DNA from: Pirellulales bacterium
Lineage (GTDB): Bacteria; Planctomycetota; Planctomycetia; Pirellulales; JADZDJ01
Assembly: GCA_020851115.1 (NCBI GenBank)
Contig: JADZDJ010000133.1
Coordinates: 1-64,000 of the forward strand
DNA: 64,000 nucleotides
Direction of reading: 5' to 3'
Shown here piece after piece: positions 57,359-64,000 of the stretch. The notes below the pieces were generated by a model that was not told the origin of the DNA, made no database searches, and saw only the letters and a program-made list of their open reading frames with translations. Made by a program: the position numbers and the translations under genes. Position 1 is the stretch's first letter, and each line of letters begins with the position of its first letter.

Positions 57359-57386
57359 GTTGTCGGTTGCGGAAGCCGCCGACAAC
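57359..57386. repeat. Hairpin in the tig-clpP gap
   Basis: GTTGTCGG (57359-57366) pairs with CCGACAAC (57379-57386), 8 of 8 with a 12-base loop, in the 117-base gap between the trigger factor and first clpP genes. No T-run, so not a clear terminator. Confidence 0.5.
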
Positions 57387-57437
57387 GGACGGCCGGTTTC
57401 ATGAGCATCCGACGTTTTCCTCATCCAGGACCAGAGT

Positions 57438-58091
57438 ATGAATTCATTCGATGCCGCGCTCGATCCACGGCTGGCAGCGGTCGCCCCGCAGTTGAACTAT
57501 CGCGATTACCAGCGTCAGCGGACGCTGACGTTGGGCGATTTGCTGCTGGAAAACCGCATTATCCTTCTGCAGGGAGAAATCTACGACGGTAACGCCAACG
57601 AAGTCGTGATGAAGCTACTCTATTTGCAGAGCGAAAATCGCCGCAAAGACATTCACTTTTACATCAATTCCCCCGGCGGCAGCGTCACCGCGACTATGGC
57701 GATGTACGACACGATGCAAATTCTGTCGTGCCAGGTGGCCACCTACTGCATGGGTCTGGCCGCCAGCGGCGGTGCGGTCATTTTGGCTGGCGGCGGCAAA
57801 GGAAAGCGCTTTGCCTTGCCCAACGCCAAGATTATGATCCATCAGCCCTACGGGCAAGTCGGTGGACAAGTTTCCGACATCGAAATTCAGGCCGACGAGA
57901 TTTTGAAGACCCGCGAAGCGCTCAACCGAATCCTGGCCAAACACACCGGGCAGCCAATGGAGAGAATCGCCAAAGATACCGATCGCGATCGATATTTGAC
58001 CGCCATCGAAGCCAAGGAATACGGCTTGGTGGATGAAGTGCTGGATAAACCACTGTCGCAACCGGAAGAGGATGATGTGGAGAAAAAATAG
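57438..58091 (+). CDS. clpP: ATP-dependent Clp protease proteolytic subunit, copy 1
   Basis: 217 residues. Serine peptidase of the ClpXP/ClpAP ring. Catalytic Ser about 110 in [14 protein letters not shown] (ASGGA instead of the usual ASMGA), His about 135 in [14 protein letters not shown], and the Asp in the [24 protein letters not shown] segment. N-terminal extension of about 25 residues before [20 protein letters not shown]. In operon order tig-clpP1-clpP2. The two copies differ enough to form a mixed ring or have separate roles. Confidence 0.95.
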   Translation: MNSFDAALDPRLAAVAPQLNYRDYQRQRTLTLGDLLLENRIILLQGEIYDGNANEVVMKLLYLQSENRRKDIHFYINSPGGSVTATMAMYDTMQILSCQVATYCMGLAASGGAVILAGGGKGKRFALPNAKIMIHQPYGQVGGQVSDIEIQADEILKTREALNRILAKHTGQPMERIAKDTDRDRYLTAIEAKEYGLVDEVLDKPLSQPEEDDVEKK

Positions 58092-58102
58092 TGGAGTCTG
58101 GT

Positions 58103-58219
58103 GAACGTCGATGAACATCCGATTGATTGGATCAAAGAATGGCAGTAGGCAAGCTCGACTGGCATTTTTCTCGAAAAGCAATCTTTTACATTTGATTTCA
58201 TCCGCGTTCATCGGTGTTC
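58103..58219. repeat. Gap-spanning inverted repeat between the two clpP genes
   Basis: GAACGTCGATGAAC (58103-58116) and GTTCATCGGTGTTC (58206-58219) are reverse complements at 12 of 14; both mismatches become G-U pairs in RNA. One arm is 11 bases after the first clpP stop, the other 48 bases before the second start. Confidence 0.65.
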
Positions 58220-58267
58220 CCTGGATTCATCCATTCAAATCGATCACCGCCTGAAAGAGACCACGAT

Positions 58268-58864
58268 ATGCCGCTGATTCCGTTTGTCATCGAAAAAACC
58301 GGCCGCGAAGAGCGGGCGATGGACATCTATTCGCGCCTGCTGAAGGACCGCATTGTCTTTCTCGGCACGCAGGTGAACGACGAGGTGGCGAACATCATCG
58401 TCGCCCAGCTCCTGTTCTTGCAATCGGAAGACCCCAAGGCCGACATCCATCTGTACGTCAACTCTCCCGGCGGCAGCGTTTCGGCGGGCCTGGCAATTTA
58501 CGACACCATGCAATTTGTCACCTGCGACGTGGCCACCTACTGTATCGGCCAGGCGGCTTCCATGGGCGCCGTGCTGCTCACCGCCGGTGCCAAAGGCAAA
58601 CGCCGCGCGCTACCAAATGCGCGGATTATGATTCATCAACCCTTGGCGGGCGCGGAAGGCACGGCGGAAGAAATCATGATCCACGCCAAGGAATTCAAGA
58701 ATGTCAAGAAAAAGCTCAATGGCATCTTGCTCAAACACACGGGGCATCCGCTGGAAAAAATCGAGCAAGACACCGACCGCGATCGATTCATGTCGGCCGA
58801 GGAAGCGCTGGAATATCGACTCATCGATCAAGTGATTGAACATATGGAGATCAAGCCACAATGA
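58268..58864 (+). CDS. clpP: ATP-dependent Clp protease proteolytic subunit, copy 2
   Basis: 198 residues from the ATG at 58268, the standard length. Closest to the canonical bacterial Clp[34 protein letters not shown], catalytic Ser98 in [14 protein letters not shown], His123 in [18 protein letters not shown], and the Asp in [24 protein letters not shown]. The frame is open 18 codons upstream without homology. This copy is likely the main ClpP; the first copy is the more divergent partner. The ClpX gene, often next in line, is absent here. Confidence 0.96.
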   Translation: MPLIPFVIEKTGREERAMDIYSRLLKDRIVFLGTQVNDEVANIIVAQLLFLQSEDPKADIHLYVNSPGGSVSAGLAIYDTMQFVTCDVATYCIGQAASMGAVLLTAGAKGKRRALPNARIMIHQPLAGAEGTAEEIMIHAKEFKNVKKKLNGILLKHTGHPLEKIEQDTDRDRFMSAEEALEYRLIDQVIEHMEIKPQ

Positions 58865-58867
58865 CGA

Positions 58868-58922
58868 ATGTCGAATAACGAATCAGTCGTCCATTCGTCA
58901 TTTTGATTTCGTCGTTCGACAT
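58868..58922. repeat. Gap-spanning inverted repeat between clpP copy 2 and the lipoprotein gene
   Basis: ATGTCGAATAACGAATC (58868-58884) and GATTTCGTCGTTCGACAT (58905-58922) are reverse complements at 15 of 17 with one bulged base. One arm begins four bases after the clpP stop. Confidence 0.65.
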
Positions 58923-58971
58923 ATTACCCCGATGGATCGGGCGGTTGTCCGTTTTTCGCATGAGGCGAACT

Positions 58972-60051
58972 ATGAAAACGGCTTTATGCTGCGTTGGACT
59001 TTCGCTGCTGGCCTTTGCTGGCTGCCGCAGTTCATCGCGCATCAATCAGCAGCTCTTAGAGCGCGAACTGCGCCTGCAGGAAGACTGCATCTGGAAGCTC
59101 AAATGGCAGATCGAAGACCAACAGCGCGCGCTCGACGACGCCCGTGCGCAGGCTGAAACCTATCGCAAAGAAGCCGATGCGGTGCGCGGCAAGGCCGCCA
59201 GCGGCCCCGACCTGGCTCCTCCCTCGAGCATTTTGGCGCCGGCCGAAGGTGGCGGGCGAGACACCGAGGCGCCGCGACTGCCGCCGGCGCCTTCGGTGGC
59301 CGAACCGCTGATCGAACGCGGAACCGAGATTGCGCCGCCAACAATTTCGCCACCGCCGGGCACCCGAGGATCGCACCGCGGCAATCCGCTGCGGCCGCGA
59401 TCGGAAAAACACGAACCAAAACTGGTGCAAGCAGGCGCGACGTCCTCGGCATCACGCGCAAAGCGGCTTGTCGATTCGCCAGACCCTCCAGAACGACTAA
59501 ACCCCGATCTGACGATCGACCGCATTGTGCTGAACGAAAAACTCAGTGGCGGCTTGAATCTCGATGGCAAGATGGGGGATGAGTTGCTCGGAGTGGCGAT
59601 CGAGCAGCGCGATGCACAGGACGCGCGGATGATCGCTCCTGGCGATGTGTCGATCGTCGTCGTCGATCCAGCGCTCGATGGCCAGGCCGCCAAAATCGCC
59701 CGCTGGGATTTCGACGCCGATGAAGTGGCCAAGCACGTTCGTCGCAATCGCGACGGCGCAGCGCTGCAGTTCGAATTGCCCTGGCCACGGCAGCCCGAAC
59801 ACAACGACCTGCGGCTATTTGTACGGTTCACCACCTACGACGGCCGCAAGCTGGAAGCCAACTTGCCGATTGAAGTGCAACCGGCCGACCGAGGCGGCTG
59901 GAAGCAATCGCAAGTATCGCTGGCGGCGCACGAACAAGAACCAGCCACGCCTAGCGATGCAGAAACCGACGTGCCGCAGAATCCAGAGGATCGGCCGATG
60001 AGCGAATCGCCGCCAGCAAGGCGGCAGCCCAAATGGTCCCCCGATCGCTGA
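58972..60051 (+). CDS. Putative lipoprotein
   Basis: 359 residues from the ATG at 58972 (GAGG about eight bases upstream). Lipobox LLAFAGC (Cys about 18), followed by a coiled coil INQQLLERELRLQEDCIWKLKWQIEDQQRALDDARAQAETYRKEADAVRGK (about 24-75), a long Pro-rich linker (about 80-170) and a C-terminal beta-rich domain LTIDRIVLNEKLSGGLNLDGKMGDELLGVAIEQRD... that looks like an immunoglobulin-type fold. The coiled coil plus linker suggests an envelope-spanning structural protein. No known family. Confidence 0.85.
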   Translation: MKTALCCVGLSLLAFAGCRSSSRINQQLLERELRLQEDCIWKLKWQIEDQQRALDDARAQAETYRKEADAVRGKAASGPDLAPPSSILAPAEGGGRDTEAPRLPPAPSVAEPLIERGTEIAPPTISPPPGTRGSHRGNPLRPRSEKHEPKLVQAGATSSASRAKRLVDSPDPPERLNPDLTIDRIVLNEKLSGGLNLDGKMGDELLGVAIEQRDAQDARMIAPGDVSIVVVDPALDGQAAKIARWDFDADEVAKHVRRNRDGAALQFELPWPRQPEHNDLRLFVRFTTYDGRKLEANLPIEVQPADRGGWKQSQVSLAAHEQEPATPSDAETDVPQNPEDRPMSESPPARRQPKWSPDR

Positions 60052-60054
60052 AAA

Positions 60055-60711
60055 TCACAGCCGTAGCAGGTCGCTCAGCCGCTGCGCAATGGTGTCGGTC
60101 GGAAGCCTCGCAAGCTGCAGCAGCGGCCAGCCCAGCAGCGCCAGTCCGACCGCCACAAAGCTGAATCCCCTTGGGTTTGGCGTCACTTCGAAGTTTCGCA
60201 GCGCCGTTTTCAATGCGTGATGCAAACGACGCCAACCCGCATGGCTTTGACGCTCGCCGGTGGCCATCAGCGTCGCACTACGCATGGCGGTCACGCCGTC
60301 GAGATGCAACTGGACTTCGAGGCTGGGCAATTGCACGGCGTCGCCGACGATTTTCGCGCCCTCGTCGAGTTTCATGGAGACTTCGGCGAGCGCCACGCGC
60401 AGCGATTCGAGCGGCATATTGAAAACCACCAGCCGCGGCCGAGCCACCAGCACGTAAAAGACCGTGCAAAGCGCGTAAAACGCGACGGCCAGCAACCAAA
60501 CAAACGGCCCAAATCGATCGGCCGCATCGGCCGGCAGAAACAAGTTCATGGGACCGACAATCAGCAGCCCCGCCAGTCCCGCCGCCAGCCACGTCGCATC
60601 CACGCCGCCGGAAACCACACGCGGCCGACGTCCCAAGTTGAGCGCGCCGAGCAGCAATAAATAGAGAGCCAAAGGGGCCAGAGCGATCGTGAGTGAGACG
60701 GCATCCATCAT
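60055..60711 (-). CDS. Hypothetical membrane protein
   Basis: 218 residues from the ATG at 60711. N-terminal three spans: LTIALAPLALYLLLLGALNLGRRPRV, AAGLAGLLIVGPMNLFLP and FVWLLAVAFYALCTVFYVLVARP; then a soluble stretch (LVVFNMPLESLRVALAEVSMKLDEGAKIVGDAVQLPSLEVQLHLDG...) and a fourth span near the end, FSFVAVGLALLGWPLLQLA. No family recognised. The frame opens upstream, but homology-like composition starts here. Convergent with the lipoprotein gene, three bases apart. Confidence 0.75.
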   Translation of the reverse strand: MMDAVSLTIALAPLALYLLLLGALNLGRRPRVVSGGVDATWLAAGLAGLLIVGPMNLFLPADAADRFGPFVWLLAVAFYALCTVFYVLVARPRLVVFNMPLESLRVALAEVSMKLDEGAKIVGDAVQLPSLEVQLHLDGVTAMRSATLMATGERQSHAGWRRLHHALKTALRNFEVTPNPRGFSFVAVGLALLGWPLLQLARLPTDTIAQRLSDLLRL

Positions 60712-60910
60712 GGTTGGCACGGCATCGATGCGGATAATTCGAGTATCGACTGCAACGGTGTATAAAGCAAGCCGGCGTGACGATCGAACCGTTTTCTGCC
60801 AGAATAATTGCCATGCGACGCTTTCGGCGCTCCGCGGCGGAGTAACAAGGCCCTGACGGGAATCGTCACCGACGATTGGTAACACCTGTAGTCCAATTGC
60901 AATTTTCACC

Positions 60911-62425
60911 ATGACTGAACTCAATCGCATTTACGAACAATTGCTCGCACATTGTCGCGAAACGGCGCTGCTAAGCTCAATCGAATCTCTTCTCGGCTGG
61001 GATGAACGCACGCTGCTACCGGCGGCCGCCGGCGAATATCGCGCCGAGCAAATGACCTTCTTGGCTGGCTCGATTCATCGGCGGCGAACCGATCCGCGGA
61101 TCGGCGAGTGGCTGAATGCGTTGGCGGCAGATCAGGCCGATCGGCACAGTGACCGTGGAGCGACGATCCGCGAGCTGAAGCGGCAGTACGATCGTCAGGT
61201 GAAACTACCCCCTGCGCTCGTCGAAGAAATGGCGCGCACCGCGGTGCTCGGCCAACAGGCCTGGGTCGCCGCACGGGCGAACAATGATTTTTCCGCCTTT
61301 AGGCCGCACTTGGAAAAGACGTACAAGCTGAAGCGAGAAGCTGCCCAGGCGATTGGCTATGCCCAGTGCGCCTATGACGCCCTGCTCGACGAATTCGAGC
61401 CTGGCGCACTCACTTCGCAGATTGCGAGCGTACTAGCCGACCTGCGCGATCAGCTTGTGCCGCTGGTGGCGGAGATCCGCGACAGTGGCCGACGGCAAAA
61501 AATCGAAATCCTCGCGCGGCATTATCCCCGCGATGTGCAGGAGCGATTTGCCAAAGGCGCGGCCACCGAGATCGGTTTTGATTTCCATCGCGGCCGGCTC
61601 GATGTAACTCATCACCCCTTTTGCAGCGGAATGGGGCCCAACGACTGCCGCATCACCACGCGGTACGACGAGCACCATTTCAGTGGCGCGCTGTTCGGTG
61701 TGTTGCACGAAGCAGGACACGGCATTTACGATCAAGGACTGCGGGGCGATTGGTACGGCCTGCCGCCGGGAGAAGCTGTATCGCTGGGAATTCACGAATC
61801 GCAATCGCGAATGTGGGAAAATCTCGTCGGCCGCGGTTTAGCGTTCTGGCAACATTTTTATTCCACCGCACAGCAAGCGTTTCCGGCGGCGCTCGGCGAC
61901 GTTTCGCTCGACGATTTCTATGGCGCCATCAACGACGTGCGCCCCTCGCTGATTCGTGTCGAAGCCGACGAGGCGACTTACAACTTACACATCTTGGTCC
62001 GATTTGAACTGGAACAAGCGCTCGTCGCCGACGATCTACAACCCGCTGACCTGCCCGGCGCGTGGAACGAAAAATACCGCCACTACCTGGGCATTGTGCC
62101 GCCGAACGATGCCGACGGCGTGCTGCAAGACATTCATTGGAGCGCAGGCCTGGTCGGCTACTTTCCCACCTATTCGCTCGGCAACCTCTATGCCGCCCAA
62201 TTCTTCGAGCAGGCCGACGCCGATCTAGGCGGGCTGGCCAATCAATTCGCGGCCGGCCAGTTCGAACCGCTCCGCCACTGGCTGCGCGAGAAAATCCATC
62301 GCCTGGGTCAATGTTACACGGCAGGCGAATTAGTGCAGCGAGTGACAGGCGAGTCGCTGTCGCCAGCCCCCCTCATGCGCCATCTCCGCGGCAAATTCGG
62401 CCGGCTGTATGGTCTGATCAACTAA
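60911..62425 (+). CDS. Carboxypeptidase M32 (Taq-type metallopeptidase)
   Basis: 504 residues, the normal length. Zinc metallocarboxypeptidase, cytoplasmic. The metal-binding HExxH is VLHEAGHGIYDQGL (His266, Glu267, His270) with the third ligand Glu in LGIHESQSRMWENLVGR. Other family blocks: NDCRITTRYDEHHF before it, SLIRVEADEATYNLHILVRFELEQAL, and LQDIHWSAGLVGYFPTYSLGNLYAAQFFEQ after it. Divergent from the small membrane protein gene. Confidence 0.96.
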   Translation: MTELNRIYEQLLAHCRETALLSSIESLLGWDERTLLPAAAGEYRAEQMTFLAGSIHRRRTDPRIGEWLNALAADQADRHSDRGATIRELKRQYDRQVKLPPALVEEMARTAVLGQQAWVAARANNDFSAFRPHLEKTYKLKREAAQAIGYAQCAYDALLDEFEPGALTSQIASVLADLRDQLVPLVAEIRDSGRRQKIEILARHYPRDVQERFAKGAATEIGFDFHRGRLDVTHHPFCSGMGPNDCRITTRYDEHHFSGALFGVLHEAGHGIYDQGLRGDWYGLPPGEAVSLGIHESQSRMWENLVGRGLAFWQHFYSTAQQAFPAALGDVSLDDFYGAINDVRPSLIRVEADEATYNLHILVRFELEQALVADDLQPADLPGAWNEKYRHYLGIVPPNDADGVLQDIHWSAGLVGYFPTYSLGNLYAAQFFEQADADLGGLANQFAAGQFEPLRHWLREKIHRLGQCYTAGELVQRVTGESLSPAPLMRHLRGKFGRLYGLIN

Positions 62426-62454
62426 GCATAGCGCATTTCCGAGCCGCGCTGACG

Positions 62455-62520
62455 TGGTAAACTTGGCAATATTGCTGGCAATTTACCAACGGTTGAATTT
62501 TCGTAGCAACGCCCCTACGA
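62455..62520. repeat. Two small hairpins before the secreted CxxC protein gene
   Basis: TGGTAAA (62455-62461) pairs with TTTACCA (62482-62488); TCGTAG (62501-62506) pairs with CTACGA (62515-62520). They lie in the 246-base gap between the carboxypeptidase gene and the CxxC protein gene, neither followed by a long T-run. Possible leader structure. Confidence 0.35.
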
Positions 62521-62671
62521 TAACGGACATAACCCTGTGGCGGCCGATTTTGCCCGATTGTTACGCTCGACAAATCCGGCCACGTCAATTCCGCCAGCAG
62601 CCTGATGTCTTGAAACGAAATTTCGGATTTGTTTCCCCCCTATTTTTCTCTTGAATTGCGAGGAAAAACCC

Positions 62672-63241
62672 ATGATGCGAACTTTTGCCTTGAGTGTCGT
62701 CGCCTGTTTCGCCCTGGCCGCCGTAGCCAGTGCGGCCAATTTGACGAGCGGCCCCCAACAGAACGAAGGAGTCGGCGCGTTTGAAGTGAAGAAAGTCGCC
62801 GGCAACGATCACGATGGCGTGAAAGCAGGCCAGGAGCTTTGCTATCGCTGCATGTTGGGCATGCGCCCCGTGGTAGCGATCTTCTCGCGCAATCCGAACG
62901 AGAAGCTTAGCCGCCTGATGAAGGAAGTCGACGCGGTCGTTGACCAGAACGGCGACAAAAAAATGGCCGCGTTTGTCAATCTGCTCGGCGACGACGATTC
63001 GGCGCTCGAAGCCGCCGCCAAGAAGATCGTCGATAACAGCGGTGCCGAGAATATCGCCGTCGTAGTTCCCAAAGATCAACCGAACGGCCCGGCAAGCTAC
63101 AAGATCAATCCCGAAGCTGAAACGACCGTGTTGATTTACGTCAAGGCCAAGGTCGTGGCCAACCATGCCCTGCCCGCCGGAGCGCTCGACGACGAGACAA
63201 TTTCCAAGATCGTGGACGACACGGCAAAGATTCTCAACTGA
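62672..63241 (+). CDS. Secreted protein with a CxxC motif, thioredoxin-like
   Basis: 189 residues, ATG with GAGGAA upstream. Signal peptide ends near VASAANL (residue 21). The mature part has LCYRCMLGMRPVVAIFSRNPNEKLSRLMKEVDAVVDQNGDKKMAAFVNLLGDDDSALEAAAKKIVDNSGAENIAVVVPKDQPNGPASYKI, a pattern like a thioredoxin or redoxin fold with CYRC in the active-site position. A disulfide or redox role in the periplasm is plausible, but the CxxC is not a WCGPC-type site. Ends in front of a strong terminator, so a single-gene unit. Confidence 0.88.
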   Translation: MMRTFALSVVACFALAAVASAANLTSGPQQNEGVGAFEVKKVAGNDHDGVKAGQELCYRCMLGMRPVVAIFSRNPNEKLSRLMKEVDAVVDQNGDKKMAAFVNLLGDDDSALEAAAKKIVDNSGAENIAVVVPKDQPNGPASYKINPEAETTVLIYVKAKVVANHALPAGALDDETISKIVDDTAKILN

Positions 63242-63282
63242 GCCACAGCACTGTTCCAAGCGATGGACTGAATTCGTCCGAA

Positions 63283-63316
63283 GCCCGAGAGTGTTGCAAC
63301 ACTCTCGGGCTTTTTT
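63283..63316 (+). terminator. Rho-independent terminator of the secreted CxxC gene
   Basis: A perfect 14-base inverted repeat, GCCCGAGAGTGTTG with CAACACTCTCGGGC (63283-63310), followed by six T residues. It lies 41 bases after the CxxC gene's stop. In the other direction it could also end the CPBP gene. It is the clearest terminator in the window. Confidence 0.93.
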
Positions 63317-63357
63317 GCTGCGCACTTTGGCCAACCCAGCCGCCGCGGCATCGTCTG

Positions 63358-64000
63358 TTAGGCACCTACCGAACGCACCAAGTCATAACCGATGCCGAAG
63401 ATGCCTGCGTCCATCAACAAATGGCTGATCCAAGGACCATAAATCGATCCGCTGCGGTGGTACAGCCACGCCCAAAATCCGCCGCCGATCGCCGTGGCCA
63501 CCGAAAAAAAATAGGTCCAACCGTTGCTCCAGCCGAAGTAGCAACCTAATACAATCACATGATGCGCCATGAAAGCCAAGCTCGAAATGACGATGGCCGA
63601 TGCCAGCGGCATCAGGCTTCGCATCCGCCCAAACACGAACCACCGCCAGTAATACTCCTCCAACAACGAATGAACCAGCGAATAGAAAATGGCCATCACG
63701 CCATACGCCGCCGCCGTCGTGATGCCGATGCCGCGGACTTTTTCGGCCATTTTTTCCCCTTCCGCGGCAAACTCGCCACTGGGGCGAAGCCAAGCGAAGT
63801 ACAGCGCCGCCATCACTCCCACAACGATAGCGCTAAACCGCACGCCCAACCAACAACCCTGTGAAACCGGCCGCGGCCATCGCAGCCGCTCGCGGCAGAC
63901 CAAGCCAACCCATGCCGCCGGCAGGGAAAATTGGATGAATTTGCCGGCGCTATAGGCCATTTGCTGAGTCCACGCCGGCGCATTGGCCAAGGCGACAAAA
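63358..64000 (-). CDS. CPBP family intramembrane metalloprotease, 5' partial
   Basis: The frame stays open to the right window edge (213 codons plus stop), so the N-terminus is missing. About five spans remain. The CPBP/Abi signature EExxxR is intact: HSLLEEYYWRWFVFGRM; the second conserved His is in FMAHHVIVLG and a further one in GSIYGPWISHLLMDAGIF. These membrane metalloproteases process prenylated or other membrane-linked peptides in some bacteria. A second CPBP gene is at 20543, with a degenerate motif by comparison. A TTG at 63990 could be a start, but homology-like sequence continues upstream of it. Confidence 0.9.
   Translation of the reverse strand, partial: FVALANAPAWTQQMAYSAGKFIQFSLPAAWVGLVCRERLRWPRPVSQGCWLGVRFSAIVVGVMAALYFAWLRPSGEFAAEGEKMAEKVRGIGITTAAAYGVMAIFYSLVHSLLEEYYWRWFVFGRMRSLMPLASAIVISSLAFMAHHVIVLGCYFGWSNGWTYFFSVATAIGGGFWAWLYHRSGSIYGPWISHLLMDAGIFGIGYDLVRSVGA

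Overview
The window looks like chromosomal DNA from a planctomycete, probably of the Pirellulales type. Evidence: the DUF1549/DUF1553 plus DUF1501 secreted pair, a glycine cleavage system with GcvP split into two subunits, two adjacent clpP genes behind trigger factor, several secreted or lipoprotein genes of the kind seen mainly in that phylum, and many starts without a Shine-Dalgarno sequence beside a few with a perfect one. This assignment is inference from gene content; no rRNA or other taxonomic marker is present. I see no CRISPR array, prophage or insertion sequence. The content is mostly core metabolism, DNA and RNA maintenance and envelope functions.

Layout. 0-7.3 kb: FHA protein, then a minus-strand cluster read gcvT, gcvH, gcvPA, gcvPB and a lipoate ligase-like gene, i.e. 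glycine cleavage plus the probable means of lipoylating GcvH. 7.6-12.2 kb: ECF sigma factor with an overlapping zinc-finger anti-sigma factor, a small Arg-rich protein, a lactate permease, a 41-aa membrane ORF with a perfect ribosome binding site, and a secreted protein. 12.3-18.5 kb: Ca2+-type P-ATPase, a kinase/P-loop fusion, elongation factor P and, divergent from it, the EF-P lysine modification enzyme EpmB. 18.6-25 kb: universal stress protein, sugar epimerase, CPBP protease and cyclase in one direction; a MarR regulator and cation/proton antiporter in the other. 25-32 kb: RNase HI, a c-heme histidine kinase, PriA, NadD and a second histidine kinase. 32-38 kb: Tad-like/vWA protein, a decayed TIM-barrel gene, VOC protein, GH15 hydrolase. 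36.5-42.9 kb: minus-strand run ispF, cysS, ruvC, ruvA and two paralogous zinc-ribbon membrane proteins. 43-55 kb: repeat-containing secreted protein, ROK glucokinase, LepA, GNAT protein, DUF1549/DUF1501 pair, methyltransferase, PPK2. 55.5-64 kb: tRNA-Gly, trigger factor, two ClpP subunits, lipoprotein, M32 carboxypeptidase, a secreted CxxC protein with a textbook terminator, and a CPBP protease cut by the window edge.

The most unusual signal is not a gene. In at least nine gene-to-gene gaps the sequence at one end of the gap (often overlapping the upstream stop codon) is the reverse complement of the sequence at the other end (next to the downstream start), each gap using its own short word family. 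Matches reach 21 of 24 and 14 of 16. The words sometimes run into coding sequence: the C-terminal tail of GcvPA and the start of ruvC appear to be made of them. This looks like a recurrent way in which intergenic DNA of this genome is built or structured, and I do not know a named family for it.
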